The notes below the pieces were generated by a model. The model did not search any database. It saw only the letters and a list, made by a program, of their open reading frames with translations, and was not told the DNA's origin. The position numbers and the translations under genes are program-made. 7,533 nucleotides of DNA from Roseovarius sp. UBA6217 (GTDB lineage: Bacteria > Pseudomonadota > Alphaproteobacteria > Rhodobacterales > Rhodobacteraceae): the NCBI GenBank assembly GCA_002421985.1, contig DISF01000041.1:18979-26511 (forward strand). The letters run 5' to 3'. This document shows, one piece after another, positions 1-5,832 of this stretch (position 1 is its first letter; every line of letters starts with the position of its first letter).

Positions 1-120
1 CGTCCATGGATATCTTGACCTTAGCCGCTTTCAGCACATCGGTGAACTCAGTGCTGGTAAATTGATTGCCTTGGTCGGAGTTGGAAATCTCCGGTGGACC
101 ATAGGTTGCCAGACAACTGG
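1..120 (-). pseudogene. IS3-family transposase (OrfB/integrase-core) remnant
   Basis: Read on the minus strand, about 38 codons give TYGPPEISNSDQGNQFTS followed by TEFTDVLKAAKVKISMDG. This is the integrase-core region of IS3-family OrfB transposases around the second Asp of the DDE triad (the D of SDQG), running to the conserved SMDG. The C-terminal part, with the catalytic Glu, would continue beyond the left edge. The N-terminal part is absent: the space to the right, where about 150 or more codons should lie, is short non-transposase sequence and then mcd. Recognisable similarity fades near position 115-120. Base composition is clearly less GC-rich than the flanking genes, which fits a foreign origin. 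No frameshift is visible in the piece present. The exact IS3 subgroup cannot be told from so short a piece. Confidence 0.85.
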
Positions 121-153
121 TCCGAAGTTCCGCGACCACCTTTCCCGGTAGGG

Positions 154-213
154 CGCACCGGAGGGCGGGTCGATGAGAGTTGCACCCGCGAGGGTGAAGG
201 CATGGCCGTCCAT
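154..213 (-). pseudogene. Possible 5' remnant of a ligase-associated phosphoesterase gene (pdeM-like)
   Basis: An ATG at 213 on the minus strand, 45 bases after the mcd stop and preceded by GGGAAGG, begins MDGHAFTLAGATLIDPPSGA. This resembles the N-terminus of PdeM-type ligase-associated metallophosphoesterases. In that family a short 'F.LAG..L...PSGAL' strand comes before the 'SDLHLGK' metal-binding motif. After PSGA the frame continues as PYRERWSRNFGP and unrelated residues, with no DLHLGK motif, and runs out of frame through the transposase remnant to a stop at 31. I infer that an insertion or deletion joining the gene to the IS fragment removed everything past about codon 20. The match rests on about 15 residues recalled from the family, so this is a lead rather than an identification. 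Otherwise the stretch 121-258 holds no gene that I can support. Confidence 0.35.
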
Positions 214-219
214 GCCTTC
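196..219. other. Perfect 10-bp inverted repeat (hairpin) downstream of mcd
   Basis: GAAGGCATGG and CCATGCCTTC pair perfectly over 10 bp around a 4-base loop (206-209). A smaller 5-bp hairpin (CACCC/GGGTG, 183-196) adjoins it. It lies 40 bases after the mcd stop on the transcribed strand, so it could end or stabilise the mcd transcript. No T run follows on either strand, so it is not a canonical Rho-independent terminator. On the minus strand the stem also contains the ATG at 213 and its GAAGG ribosome-binding-like sequence, and would bury both. Confidence 0.5.
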
Positions 220-258
220 CCGGTGCCCCCGCGCGCGGCGATCGGCAAGCGCTGCTTC

Positions 259-1947
259 TCAGCCCAGCAGCCGCCGCGCCACCACCTGCGCCTGAATCTC
301 TGCCGCCCCCTCGAAGATGTTGAGGATGCGCGCGTCGCACAGGATGCGGCTGATCGTGTATTCGAGCGCAAAGCCGTTGCCGCCGTGGATTTGCAGCCCG
401 TTATCGGCCACCGACCACGCCACCCGGGCACCCAAGAGCTTGGCCATGCCCGCCTCGAGATCGCAGCGATGGCCGTGATCCTTTTCCCAGGCCGAGAAAT
501 AGGTGAGCTGCCGCGCCACCATGATTTCCACCGCCATCATCGCGAGCTTGCTCGCCACGCGGGGAAACGCGATCAGCGGCTTGCCGAATTGCTTGCGGTC
601 CTGCGCATAGCGCATCGCCACATCGAGCGCCGATTGCGCAACGCCGATGGCGCGGGCGGCGGTCTGGATACGGGCGCTTTCGAACGTCTCCATGAGCTGT
701 TTGAAGCCCTTGCCTTCCTCGCCGCCCAGCAGGTTCTCGGCCTTCACGTGGAAATCGTCGAAGGCAAGCTCGTATTCCTTCATGCCGCGATAGCCCAGCA
801 CCTCGATCTCGCCGCCGGTCATGCCGGGGGTGGGGAAGGGGGCCTCGTCGGTGCCCGGCTCTTTCTCGGCCAGAAACATCGACAGGCCGCGGTGATCGGT
901 GGTGTCGGGGACCGTGCGCGCCAGCAGCGTCATGACATGGGTGCGCGCGGCATGGGTGATCCAGGTCTTGTTGCCGGTGACCTTCCAGTCGCCATTCTCG
1001 TCACGCCTGGCGCGGGTGCGCAAGGCCCCGAGGTCAGAGCCGGTATTGGGCTCGGTAAACACCGCCGTGGGCAGCGTCTCGCCGCTGGCAAGGCGCGGGA
1101 GCCATTTTTCCTTTTGCGCCTGCGTGCCGCCGCACAGGATCAGTTCGGCGGCGATTTCGGAGCGGGTGCCAAGGCTCCCCACGCCGATATAGCCCCGGCT
1201 GAGTTCTTCCGAGACCACGACCATCGACGCCTTGGAAAGGCCAAGCCCGCCATATTCCTCGGGGATGGTGAGGCCGAACACGCCCATTTCGGCCAATTCC
1301 TCGATGATCTCCATCGGGATCAGCTCGTCCTTGAGGTGCCACTCATGGGCGTGCGGCTCGACGCGATCCACCGAGAAGCGGCGGAATTGCTCGCGGATCA
1401 TCTCAAGCTCGTCATCAAGCCCGGTGCGGCCCACGGTGATCTCGGCGGGGCGTTCCTGCATCAGCGCGACGAGGCGAAGGCGCGCGGCCTGCGTGTTGCC
1501 CCGCGCGATGAGCGTCTGCACCTCTGGCGTGCGGAAGGCCGCCAGGGCGGCCTCGTCAAGGCCAAGATCGGCGGGGCGGGCGATCTCGCTCTGGTTCATG
1601 GGGATGCCGCCGTCGATCTGCGCGAGGTATTCGCCGAACGCGATCTGAAGGATCAACTGTTCGACCTCGCCCAACTCTCCTTTTTCTTCCAGTCTCTTGG
1701 CCCATGCCTGCATCTGGCGCAGAGATTCGACATAGGTGGCGAGCCAGGCAAGCCCGTGGGTCGCGCCCTGCGCCGCGTCCATCGCCGCGCCTGAAATGCG
1801 GTCGCCCTCGACCACCATGGCGCGCACGGCCGCGCGTGCCTGTTCCAGAAGGGTTTCGGCGGCGGGGACCGCCGCGCCGGTGAGCGCCGAAAGGCCGCTC
1901 AGGAGGATGGGCTGCGCCATTGCGATATCCTGTCCGTCATGTGCCAT
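259..1947 (-). CDS. mcd: (2S)-methylsuccinyl-CoA dehydrogenase, acyl-CoA dehydrogenase family
   Basis: This FAD-dependent enzyme oxidises (2S)-methylsuccinyl-CoA to mesaconyl-(C1)-CoA in the ethylmalonyl-CoA pathway, which assimilates acetate and other C2 units in the cytoplasm. The 562-aa protein is much longer than ordinary acyl-CoA dehydrogenases (~380-400 aa). The extra ~165 N-terminal residues are helical (HGLAWLATYVESLRQMQAW at ~64-82, then EQLILQIAFGEYL), as is typical of Mcd. The dehydrogenase fold follows: family signature 1 at ~296-310 (VFTEPNTGSDLGALR), QFGKPLIAFPRVASKLA at ~453-469, and signature 2 at ~519-541 (QIHGGNGFALEY...). The expected catalytic base is Glu546 in IFEGAAEIQ. 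The first ATG (1947) has GAGAGGA 8 bases upstream. A second ATG at 1920 (MAQPILLSG) also has AGGA at good spacing and may be the true start. The gene stands alone; ccr and ecm are not in this window. A general acyl-CoA dehydrogenase is the fallback reading. Confidence 0.85.
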   Translation of the reverse strand: MAHDGQDIAMAQPILLSGLSALTGAAVPAAETLLEQARAAVRAMVVEGDRISGAAMDAAQGATHGLAWLATYVESLRQMQAWAKRLEEKGELGEVEQLILQIAFGEYLAQIDGGIPMNQSEIARPADLGLDEAALAAFRTPEVQTLIARGNTQAARLRLVALMQERPAEITVGRTGLDDELEMIREQFRRFSVDRVEPHAHEWHLKDELIPMEIIEELAEMGVFGLTIPEEYGGLGLSKASMVVVSEELSRGYIGVGSLGTRSEIAAELILCGGTQAQKEKWLPRLASGETLPTAVFTEPNTGSDLGALRTRARRDENGDWKVTGNKTWITHAARTHVMTLLARTVPDTTDHRGLSMFLAEKEPGTDEAPFPTPGMTGGEIEVLGYRGMKEYELAFDDFHVKAENLLGGEEGKGFKQLMETFESARIQTAARAIGVAQSALDVAMRYAQDRKQFGKPLIAFPRVASKLAMMAVEIMVARQLTYFSAWEKDHGHRCDLEAGMAKLLGARVAWSVADNGLQIHGGNGFALEYTISRILCDARILNIFEGAAEIQAQVVARRLLG

Positions 1948-1983
1948 GTCTCATGTCCTCTCAGTGGTGCCGCGCTTCTATCT

Positions 1984-2011
1984 ATTATGCAGGTGCGGCG
2001 CAACTATTATA
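1984..2011 (-). promoter_or_regulatory. Likely mcd promoter region (two -10-like elements)
   Basis: The otherwise GC-rich sequence gives way to an AT-rich stretch at about 1975-2060. On the minus strand it contains a perfect TATAAT (2011-2006) and a second -10-like CATAAT (1989-1984), about 40-90 bases upstream of the two candidate mcd starts. No good -35 hexamer lies 16-18 bases upstream of the TATAAT; the nearest sequence is AACGAA-like, so an activator may be needed. Only the hexamers are seen directly; promoter function is inferred. Confidence 0.5.
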
Positions 2012-2121
2012 CCAATTGTCGCAGGTTTTCGTTCTAAAATTGCGTATTGATTTTCCGCCGTCTGGCGCTATCGGCGCGTTGAAACTTTGGGATTGGAATG
2101 TGTCTACCTGCTCCATCCCGG

Positions 2122-2334
2122 ATGATCACACAGACCCTCGGCCCGATGCTCGCGGTCGAGGGCGTGACCGATTTCGCGTTCGACGCGCTCATCGACGAGG
2201 GGCGCGCCCCCTTCGAGGCCGCGCGCGACGACGCCATCGCCGCTGAGGGTCACACGGTCAGAGGCGTCTTCCGGTTCAAATACCCCGGCCTCAGTTCAGC
2301 CGGCAAAGCGCGCCCCCGCGCAGGATCGAGGTGA
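2122..2334 (+). CDS. Hypothetical protein, unrecognised, possibly truncated
   Basis: This 70-codon frame begins MITQTLGPMLAVEGVTDF. From the ATG at 2122 to about 2255, nearly every third base is G or C, matching real genes in this window. The seven in-frame codons between the alternative ATG at 2098 and 2122 lack this bias, so 2122 is preferred although it has no clear ribosome-binding site. The predicted protein is acidic and helical at first (FDALIDEGRAPFEAARDDAIAAEG at ~20-43). It then ends in a basic tail (GKARPRAGSR) that overlaps the convergent small gene by 44 bases. That tail may be read-through beyond a decayed gene rather than original sequence. A weak promoter-like pair (TTGATT at 2047, TATCGG at 2069, 16 apart) precedes it. 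I recognise no family, and no function is proposed. Confidence 0.35.
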   Translation: MITQTLGPMLAVEGVTDFAFDALIDEGRAPFEAARDDAIAAEGHTVRGVFRFKYPGLSSAGKARPRAGSR

Positions 2335-2470
2335 CATAGGCCCCCTCGGCATCGTCGCGGATCGCATAGCCGTAGCCGCGCAGCCGGTGCCGCCACTCGC
2401 GCTCTGATACGGCCTTGACGCGCTCGCCCATCACGAAATCGCGGATATCATCGGTGCTTTCAACTCTCAT
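2291..2470 (-). CDS. Small hypothetical protein, 59 aa
   Basis: The protein begins MRVESTDDIRDFVMGERV and ends LRGGALCRLN. It is soluble and charged, with no signal peptide or membrane segment. Its middle, a run of Arg, Trp, His and Tyr (EREWRHRLRGYGYAIRDD at ~23-40), is followed by a short beta-like stretch (AYVTSILRG). Codon use is G/C-ending as in neighbouring genes, and an AGGGACGG purine-rich stretch lies just upstream of the ATG. Proteins like this look to me like the small uncharacterised ORFs common in Rhodobacteraceae, but I cannot name a family or role. A longer upstream extension of the frame (to 2923) lacks coding character and would run antisense through the flavoprotein start, so I reject it. 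Confidence 0.65.
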   Translation of the reverse strand: MRVESTDDIRDFVMGERVKAVSEREWRHRLRGYGYAIRDDAEGAYVTSILRGGALCRLN

Positions 2471-2612
2471 CGTTTCCGTCCCTGATACGGTTGCTGGATG
2501 ATCCACCGATAACCACGCGCCGTGGCAACAATCGTGCCGGATTGTGGCCCGCGCGTGGAAATGTCGGGGCCGTGTCTTGCCCACGGTTTCCCTTGATCCC
2601 GCCCAATGCTGC

Positions 2613-2650
2613 GGGCAAGAGGTTGCGCAACGCATCACCGGGGCAAGAGG
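2613..2650 (+). repeat. Short direct repeat and palindrome in the flavoprotein upstream region
   Basis: The 10-mer GGGCAAGAGG occurs at 2613-2622 and again at 2641-2650, 28 bases apart. Directly after the first copy is a perfect 10-base palindrome, GTTGCGCAAC (2622-2631). They lie in the ~190-base gene-free gap 2471-2658 between the small protein and the leader ORF, so this could be a regulator site. The gap also holds a 6-bp hairpin (ACAATC/GATTGT, 2528-2545). No clear promoter hexamers are visible. The second repeat copy is also part of the ribosome-binding-like sequence of the ORF at 2659. Confidence 0.3.
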
Positions 2651-2658
2651 GGTAAGGG

Positions 2659-2772
2659 ATGAACGGGCAGCCGGGTATCCATTCACGGCGCAATCTGCTC
2701 GCGGCTCGCGCCAGTCATGCAGATCGCCCGCACCGCGCGATCCGCGACGAGGGAATGGCGCAACCCGCATGA
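2659..2772 (+). CDS. Possible 37-codon leader ORF overlapping the flavoprotein start
   Basis: The ATG at 2659 is preceded by AGAGGGG with a 6-base gap, close to the ideal ribosome-binding arrangement. The frame starts MNGQPGIHSRRNLLAARASH, is strongly basic, and stops in a TGA that overlaps the flavoprotein ATG (ATGA, 2769-2772). The flavoprotein has no well-spaced ribosome-binding site of its own: its nearest purine run, GAGGGA, ends 14 bases before the ATG. Translation through this short ORF could therefore feed ribosomes to it. Third-position GC is intermediate, so the peptide sequence itself may not matter. I recognise no family. It could be chance. Confidence 0.3.
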   Translation: MNGQPGIHSRRNLLAARASHADRPHRAIRDEGMAQPA

Positions 2773-3944
2773 TCGATGCGCTTGTCATCGGGGCCGGGCC
2801 TGCGGGGCTCATGGCGGCGGGCGAGTTGGCGCGCGCCGGGCTGCGCGTGACGCTGGCCGAGGCCAAGCCCTCGGTCGGGCGCAAATTCCTGATGGCCGGG
2901 AAATCGGGGCTGAACCTCACCAAATCCGAGCCGTTCGAGGATTTCCTTGCCGCCTATGGCACCCGCGCCGAGGCCCTGCGCCCGATGCTTGCCGCCTTCG
3001 GCCCGGACGCCGTGCAGGACTGGGCGCGCGCGCACGGGCAGACGCTCTTTACCGGCACCACCGGCCGGGTGTTCCCGCGTGTCATGAAAGCCTCGCCGCT
3101 TCTGCGCAGCGTGCTGGCCGAATTGCGTGGTCTTGATGTCGATATCCGCCCCCGCTGGCGCTGGATAGGGTGGGACGGCGCAACGGTCCTCTTTGACACC
3201 CCCGAGGGGGCGCAACGCCTTGCCCCCGCCGTCACCGTGCTGGCCTGCGGCGGCGCAAGCTGGGGGCGGCTCGGCTCGGACGGGGCGTGGGCACAGGCCT
3301 TCGACGCCACGGCGCTCGCCCCGTTCCGCCCCGCCAATATCGGATTTCTGGTGGATTGGTCGCCGCATATGGCGGCGCATTTCGGCAAGCCGCTAAAGGG
3401 CGTCGAATTGCGCGCAGGCCCGGCCCGCTCGCGCGGGGAATGCGTGATCTCGGCCACCGGCCTCGAGGGCGGCGGCCTTTACGAGGTCAGCGCCGCCCTG
3501 CGCGATGGTGCGCCGCTTGTCGTTGATCTGCTGCCAGACCTGGGCACAGAGGACATCGCCGCAAGACTGGCCCGCGCCCGCACCCGCGACAGCCTTGGCA
3601 ACCGCCTGCGCAAGGCGCTGCGCCTCGATCCGGTAAAATGCGCGCTGGCGATGGAATGCGCCCGCCCCGTCCCTCGCAGCGCCCCCGACCTCGCGCGCGC
3701 GCTCAAGGCCCTGCCGATCCCCATCATCGGCCCCCGCCCGCTGGACGAGGCGATTTCCACCGCGGGCGGTCTGCGGTTTGAGGCGCTCGACAATAGCCTC
3801 ATGCTGCGCGCCCGCCCCGGCACCTTCGCCGCCGGGGAAATGCTGGATTGGGAGGCCCCCACCGGCGGCTACCTGCTGACCGCCTGCCTTGCCACCGGGC
3901 TCTGGGCCGGACGGCACGCCGCCGCCCATGCGCTGAAAACCTGA
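2769..3944 (+). CDS. FAD-dependent flavoprotein, HI0933/BaiN superfamily (TIGR03862, PP_4765-like)
   Basis: This 391-aa soluble protein opens with an FAD-binding Rossmann motif (GAGPAG at 8-13, with the ribose-binding acidic residue Glu31 in LAEAK). It is followed by GRKFLMAGKSGLNLT at ~37-51, the family's counterpart of the 'GGGRCN' loop of HI0933-like proteins. TGRVFPRVMKASPLLR at ~98-113 and the C-terminal AGEMLDWEAPTGGYLL with the following ACATGLWAG-like end complete the family pattern. The start at 2769 puts the Rossmann motif at the N-terminus as expected; an upstream extension to 2544 is not conserved-looking. HI0933-type relatives are uncharacterised oxidoreductases, and only BaiN has a proposed steroid-reducing role, so the substrate here is unknown. 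It runs convergently with the GST gene, from which a hairpin separates it, and may be coupled to a short upstream ORF. Confidence 0.88.
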   Translation: MIDALVIGAGPAGLMAAGELARAGLRVTLAEAKPSVGRKFLMAGKSGLNLTKSEPFEDFLAAYGTRAEALRPMLAAFGPDAVQDWARAHGQTLFTGTTGRVFPRVMKASPLLRSVLAELRGLDVDIRPRWRWIGWDGATVLFDTPEGAQRLAPAVTVLACGGASWGRLGSDGAWAQAFDATALAPFRPANIGFLVDWSPHMAAHFGKPLKGVELRAGPARSRGECVISATGLEGGGLYEVSAALRDGAPLVVDLLPDLGTEDIAARLARARTRDSLGNRLRKALRLDPVKCALAMECARPVPRSAPDLARALKALPIPIIGPRPLDEAISTAGGLRFEALDNSLMLRARPGTFAAGEMLDWEAPTGGYLLTACLATGLWAGRHAAAHALKT

Positions 3945-3960
3945 GCCTTGTTTTCTTCTT

Positions 3961-4003
3961 GGCTCAAATACTCCGGGGAGTTTGAGGGGCTGGCCCCTCA
4001 AAC
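3961..4003. terminator. Bidirectional terminator-like hairpin in a repeat-like intergenic sequence
   Basis: GTTTGAGGGGC (3980-3990) and GCCCCTCAAAC (3993-4003) form a perfect 10-11-bp GC-rich stem with a tiny loop. It sits exactly between the convergent flavoprotein (stop 3944) and GST (stop 4010) genes. No T run follows directly on either strand. A T-rich tract (3949-3960) and the phrase GGCTCAAATACTCCGGGG precede it on the plus strand. From memory, similar 'CTTCTTG...CAAATACTCC.GGGG' sequences followed by a GC-rich hairpin occur after many genes in Rhodobacteraceae, so this may be one copy of a dispersed terminator/repeat family. Confidence 0.65.
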
Positions 4004-4009
4004 CCGCCC

Positions 4010-4597
4010 TCAGGGCAGCGCCGCCGTGCGCTGAAACGCCGGGCGCGCCTTCATCATCGCCAGATATGCCTCCAGCCGAGCGGGCGGCGCGGCAAACCCG
4101 GCATTGCCCGCCCACATCAGGCAATGCGCCAGCAGAATATCGGCGATGGTCATGGTTTCGCCCTGCAGGAACGGCCCCTCAAACACGGCCTCCAGCCCAT
4201 TGATATTGCGCTCGTATTCCCATTTGAGCGATGTCTTGATCGCCGCCACCCGGTGTTCCTCGGGCAGCACGAAGGAATGCCGCGCCGCCGTCCACAGGAT
4301 CGCGTCCGCCTCGTCAAGCACCCGGTGCATGAGCGCATCCTGCGCGGCGCGCTCATGGCTGCCGGGGGCATGGGTGAACTGCCCGTGCCGGTCGGCGAGA
4401 AAGGTCATGATCGCGACCGAATCGGTCAGCACCGCATCTCCGTCGCGCAGCGCCGGTATCTTGCCCGACGGGTTGAGCGCCAGCGCCTCCGGCGAGTGCG
4501 GTGCTACCGGCAGATGGTTATAGTCCAGCCCCAATTCCTCGAGCAGCCAAAGCACCCTAAGGGCCCGGCTCGCCCGCGATCCGATCACGTCATACAT
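4010..4597 (-). CDS. Glutathione S-transferase family protein
   Basis: The 195-aa protein has the two-domain soluble GST layout. Residues 1-~75 form the thioredoxin-like glutathione-binding domain: SRASRALRVLWLLEELGLDY at ~7-26, NPSGKIPAL at ~42-50, and LTDSVAIMTFLADR at ~57-70, whose Asp-Ser pair takes the place of the usual Glu-Ser that holds the glutathione gamma-glutamyl group. The rest is the all-helical domain with the characteristic GETMTIADILLAHCLMW (~146-162) N-capping segment. The candidate catalytic residue is one of the serines near position 7-10, as in Ser/Cys-type bacterial GSTs. The start at 4597 has GAGGGGAG 6 bases upstream and places the fold at the N-terminus. It lies 101 bases after hemE on the same strand, so it could be co-transcribed; no strong terminator is seen in the gap. 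Substrate unknown. Confidence 0.88.
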   Translation of the reverse strand: MYDVIGSRASRALRVLWLLEELGLDYNHLPVAPHSPEALALNPSGKIPALRDGDAVLTDSVAIMTFLADRHGQFTHAPGSHERAAQDALMHRVLDEADAILWTAARHSFVLPEEHRVAAIKTSLKWEYERNINGLEAVFEGPFLQGETMTIADILLAHCLMWAGNAGFAAPPARLEAYLAMMKARPAFQRTAALP

Positions 4598-4698
4598 GGT
4601 GGTCTCCCCTCTTTGCCGCAGCATCCTTAACCGGAACGATGGCGGGTGCAACAAGATGTCCATCCCGGAAGGCCGCCCCCCGGGCCTGATTCCCGTCT

Positions 4699-5736
4699 TC
4701 AGCCCTCGGCGCGCACCGCGTCGATCATGCGTTGCACGTTGTCGGGATCGGCATCCGGCGTGATGCCGTGGCCGAGGTTGAAGATATGCGGCCCGCCCGA
4801 GAGGGCCCTGACGATGCGGCGGGTCTCGGACACCAGCGCCTCGCCCCCCGTGACCAGATGCGAGGATTTGAGGTTGCCCTGCACGCAGCCATCCACCTGC
4901 ACGTTGGCCGCCACCCATTCGGCGCTCACCGAATCGTCCACCGCGACGCAATCCGCCCCGGTCTGCTTGTGGAAGCCGATATATTTCTCGCCCGCCTCGC
5001 GCGGGAAGGCGATGACGGGGATACCGGGGTGGCGCTCTTTCAGCGCGGCGATGATGCGGCGCGCGGGCTCGGTCGCGTAGCGGTCGAAATCCGTGCCCTT
5101 GAGCGACCCGGCCCAGCTATCGAAGAGCTTGACCACCTCGGCACCCGCACTGATTTGCGCCGAGAGATATTCAACCGTCGCCTCGGTCAAAAGGTCGATC
5201 AGCGCCTCGAAAACCGGGCGGTCGGCGTCTTTCAGCGCGTGCGCGGGCCCCTGATCGGGCGTGCCGCGCCCGGCGATCATGTAGGTTGCCACCGTCCAGG
5301 GCGCGCCGGCAAAGCCGATAAGCGCCACCTCGGGCGGCAGCGCGCCCGCGAGGTTGCGCACGGTCTGATAGACGGGCGCGAGCGTCTCGTGGATATCCGC
5401 GACCGGCTTCAAGCGATCCAGCCCCGCCCGGTCGGTGATCGTCGACAGGCGCGGCCCCTCGCCGGTCAAGAACCACAGATCGGCCCCGAGCGCCTGCGGC
5501 AGCAGCAGGATATCGGCGAACAGGATCGCGGCATCAAAGCCATAGCGCCGGATCGGCTGCAAGCTCACCTCGGTCGCCAGATCGCTGTTATAGCACAGCG
5601 ACAGGAAATCGCCCGCCTGCGCGCGCGTCGCGCGGTATTCCGGCAGATAGCGCCCCGCCTGCCGCATCATCCAGATGGGCGGGGTGGGCAGCGTCTCGCC
5701 ATTCAGGGCGCGCAGGATTGGCTTGGTCTCTGGCAT
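4699..5736 (-). CDS. hemE: Uroporphyrinogen decarboxylase
   Basis: This cytoplasmic homodimeric enzyme of haem and bacteriochlorophyll synthesis removes four acetate carboxyls from uroporphyrinogen III to give coproporphyrinogen III. The 345-aa length is normal. Signature 1 is RQAGRYLPEYR (25-35, with Arg25 and Arg29 for substrate carboxyls). Asp75 in ILFADILLLPQALG is the catalytic/pyrrole-binding Asp. Signature 2 is GFAGAPWTVATYMI (141-154, Tyr152). FDSWAGSL (206-212) and His323 in FNLGHGI complete the site. NLKSS at ~288-292 stands where many homologues have NLDP. The start at 5736 has GGAGG 5 bases upstream. An in-frame ATG at 5754 would add MKTEDP and also has a purine run, but it lies very near the expected transcription start. 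It is divergent from hemC, with 96 bp between them. Confidence 0.96.
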   Translation of the reverse strand: MPETKPILRALNGETLPTPPIWMMRQAGRYLPEYRATRAQAGDFLSLCYNSDLATEVSLQPIRRYGFDAAILFADILLLPQALGADLWFLTGEGPRLSTITDRAGLDRLKPVADIHETLAPVYQTVRNLAGALPPEVALIGFAGAPWTVATYMIAGRGTPDQGPAHALKDADRPVFEALIDLLTEATVEYLSAQISAGAEVVKLFDSWAGSLKGTDFDRYATEPARRIIAALKERHPGIPVIAFPREAGEKYIGFHKQTGADCVAVDDSVSAEWVAANVQVDGCVQGNLKSSHLVTGGEALVSETRRIVRALSGGPHIFNLGHGITPDADPDNVQRMIDAVRAEG

Positions 5737-5765
5737 GGGGTCCTCCGTTTTCATCGTGGTCCCCC

Positions 5766-5784
5766 TGACACGCCCTGTTGTCAA
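5766..5784. promoter_or_regulatory. Palindromic operator candidate with hemE -35 element
   Basis: TGACA (5766-5770) and TGTCA (5779-5783) form an inverted repeat with an 8-base spacer in the hemE/hemC intergenic region. The right half-site carries a perfect minus-strand -35 hexamer, TTGACA (5784-5779), directed at hemE. The same bases read TTGTCA on the plus strand towards hemC. No good -10 lies 16-18 bases downstream for hemE (GACCAC at 17). A protein bound here would cover the -35, so repression or activation of hemE, perhaps of both genes, is plausible. It matches neither the CrtJ/PpsR (TGT-N12-ACA) nor the Fnr (TTGAT-N4-ATCAA) consensus. Confidence 0.4.
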
Positions 5785-5796
5785 GGCGCGGCGCGC

Positions 5797-5823
5797 TTGC
5801 CACGCCGCTTTGTCGCGTCTAAA
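5797..5823 (+). promoter_or_regulatory. Candidate hemC promoter
   Basis: TTGCCA (5797-5802) and TCTAAA (5818-5823) are separated by 15 bases, each a partial match to the sigma-70 hexamers. The -10 candidate ends only 9 bases before the hemC ATG, so transcription would start at or within about 3 bases of the start codon. This agrees with the missing ribosome-binding site, but the match is weak and the spacer short. Confidence 0.3.
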
Positions 5824-5832
5824 CCATCGCGC

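Noticed and set aside
94..1794. 566-codon plus-strand open frame opposite mcd
   Set aside because: It is the mirror of a GC-rich coding gene. Mcd has clear family motifs on the minus strand, and the plus frame gives only Arg/His/Ala-rich low-information sequence.
2471..2923. Long N-terminal extension of the 59-aa protein
   Set aside because: The extension covers the flavoprotein start in antisense and lacks consistent codon bias. The short form has its own start and purine-rich upstream sequence.
4600..4698. Terminator between hemE and the GST gene
   Set aside because: Only short GC stems (CCCGG/CCGGG with an 11-base loop) and no T run are present, so co-transcription remains possible.
5001..5100. 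hemE as a broken gene because of NLKSS in place of NLDP
   Set aside because: All other substrate and catalytic residues are present and the length is normal. I believe the variant also occurs in roseobacter HemE proteins.
4732..5832. Plus-strand open frame running through hemE into hemC
   Set aside because: Only the part from 5833 has HemC motifs; the rest is antisense to hemE and is open because of GC bias.
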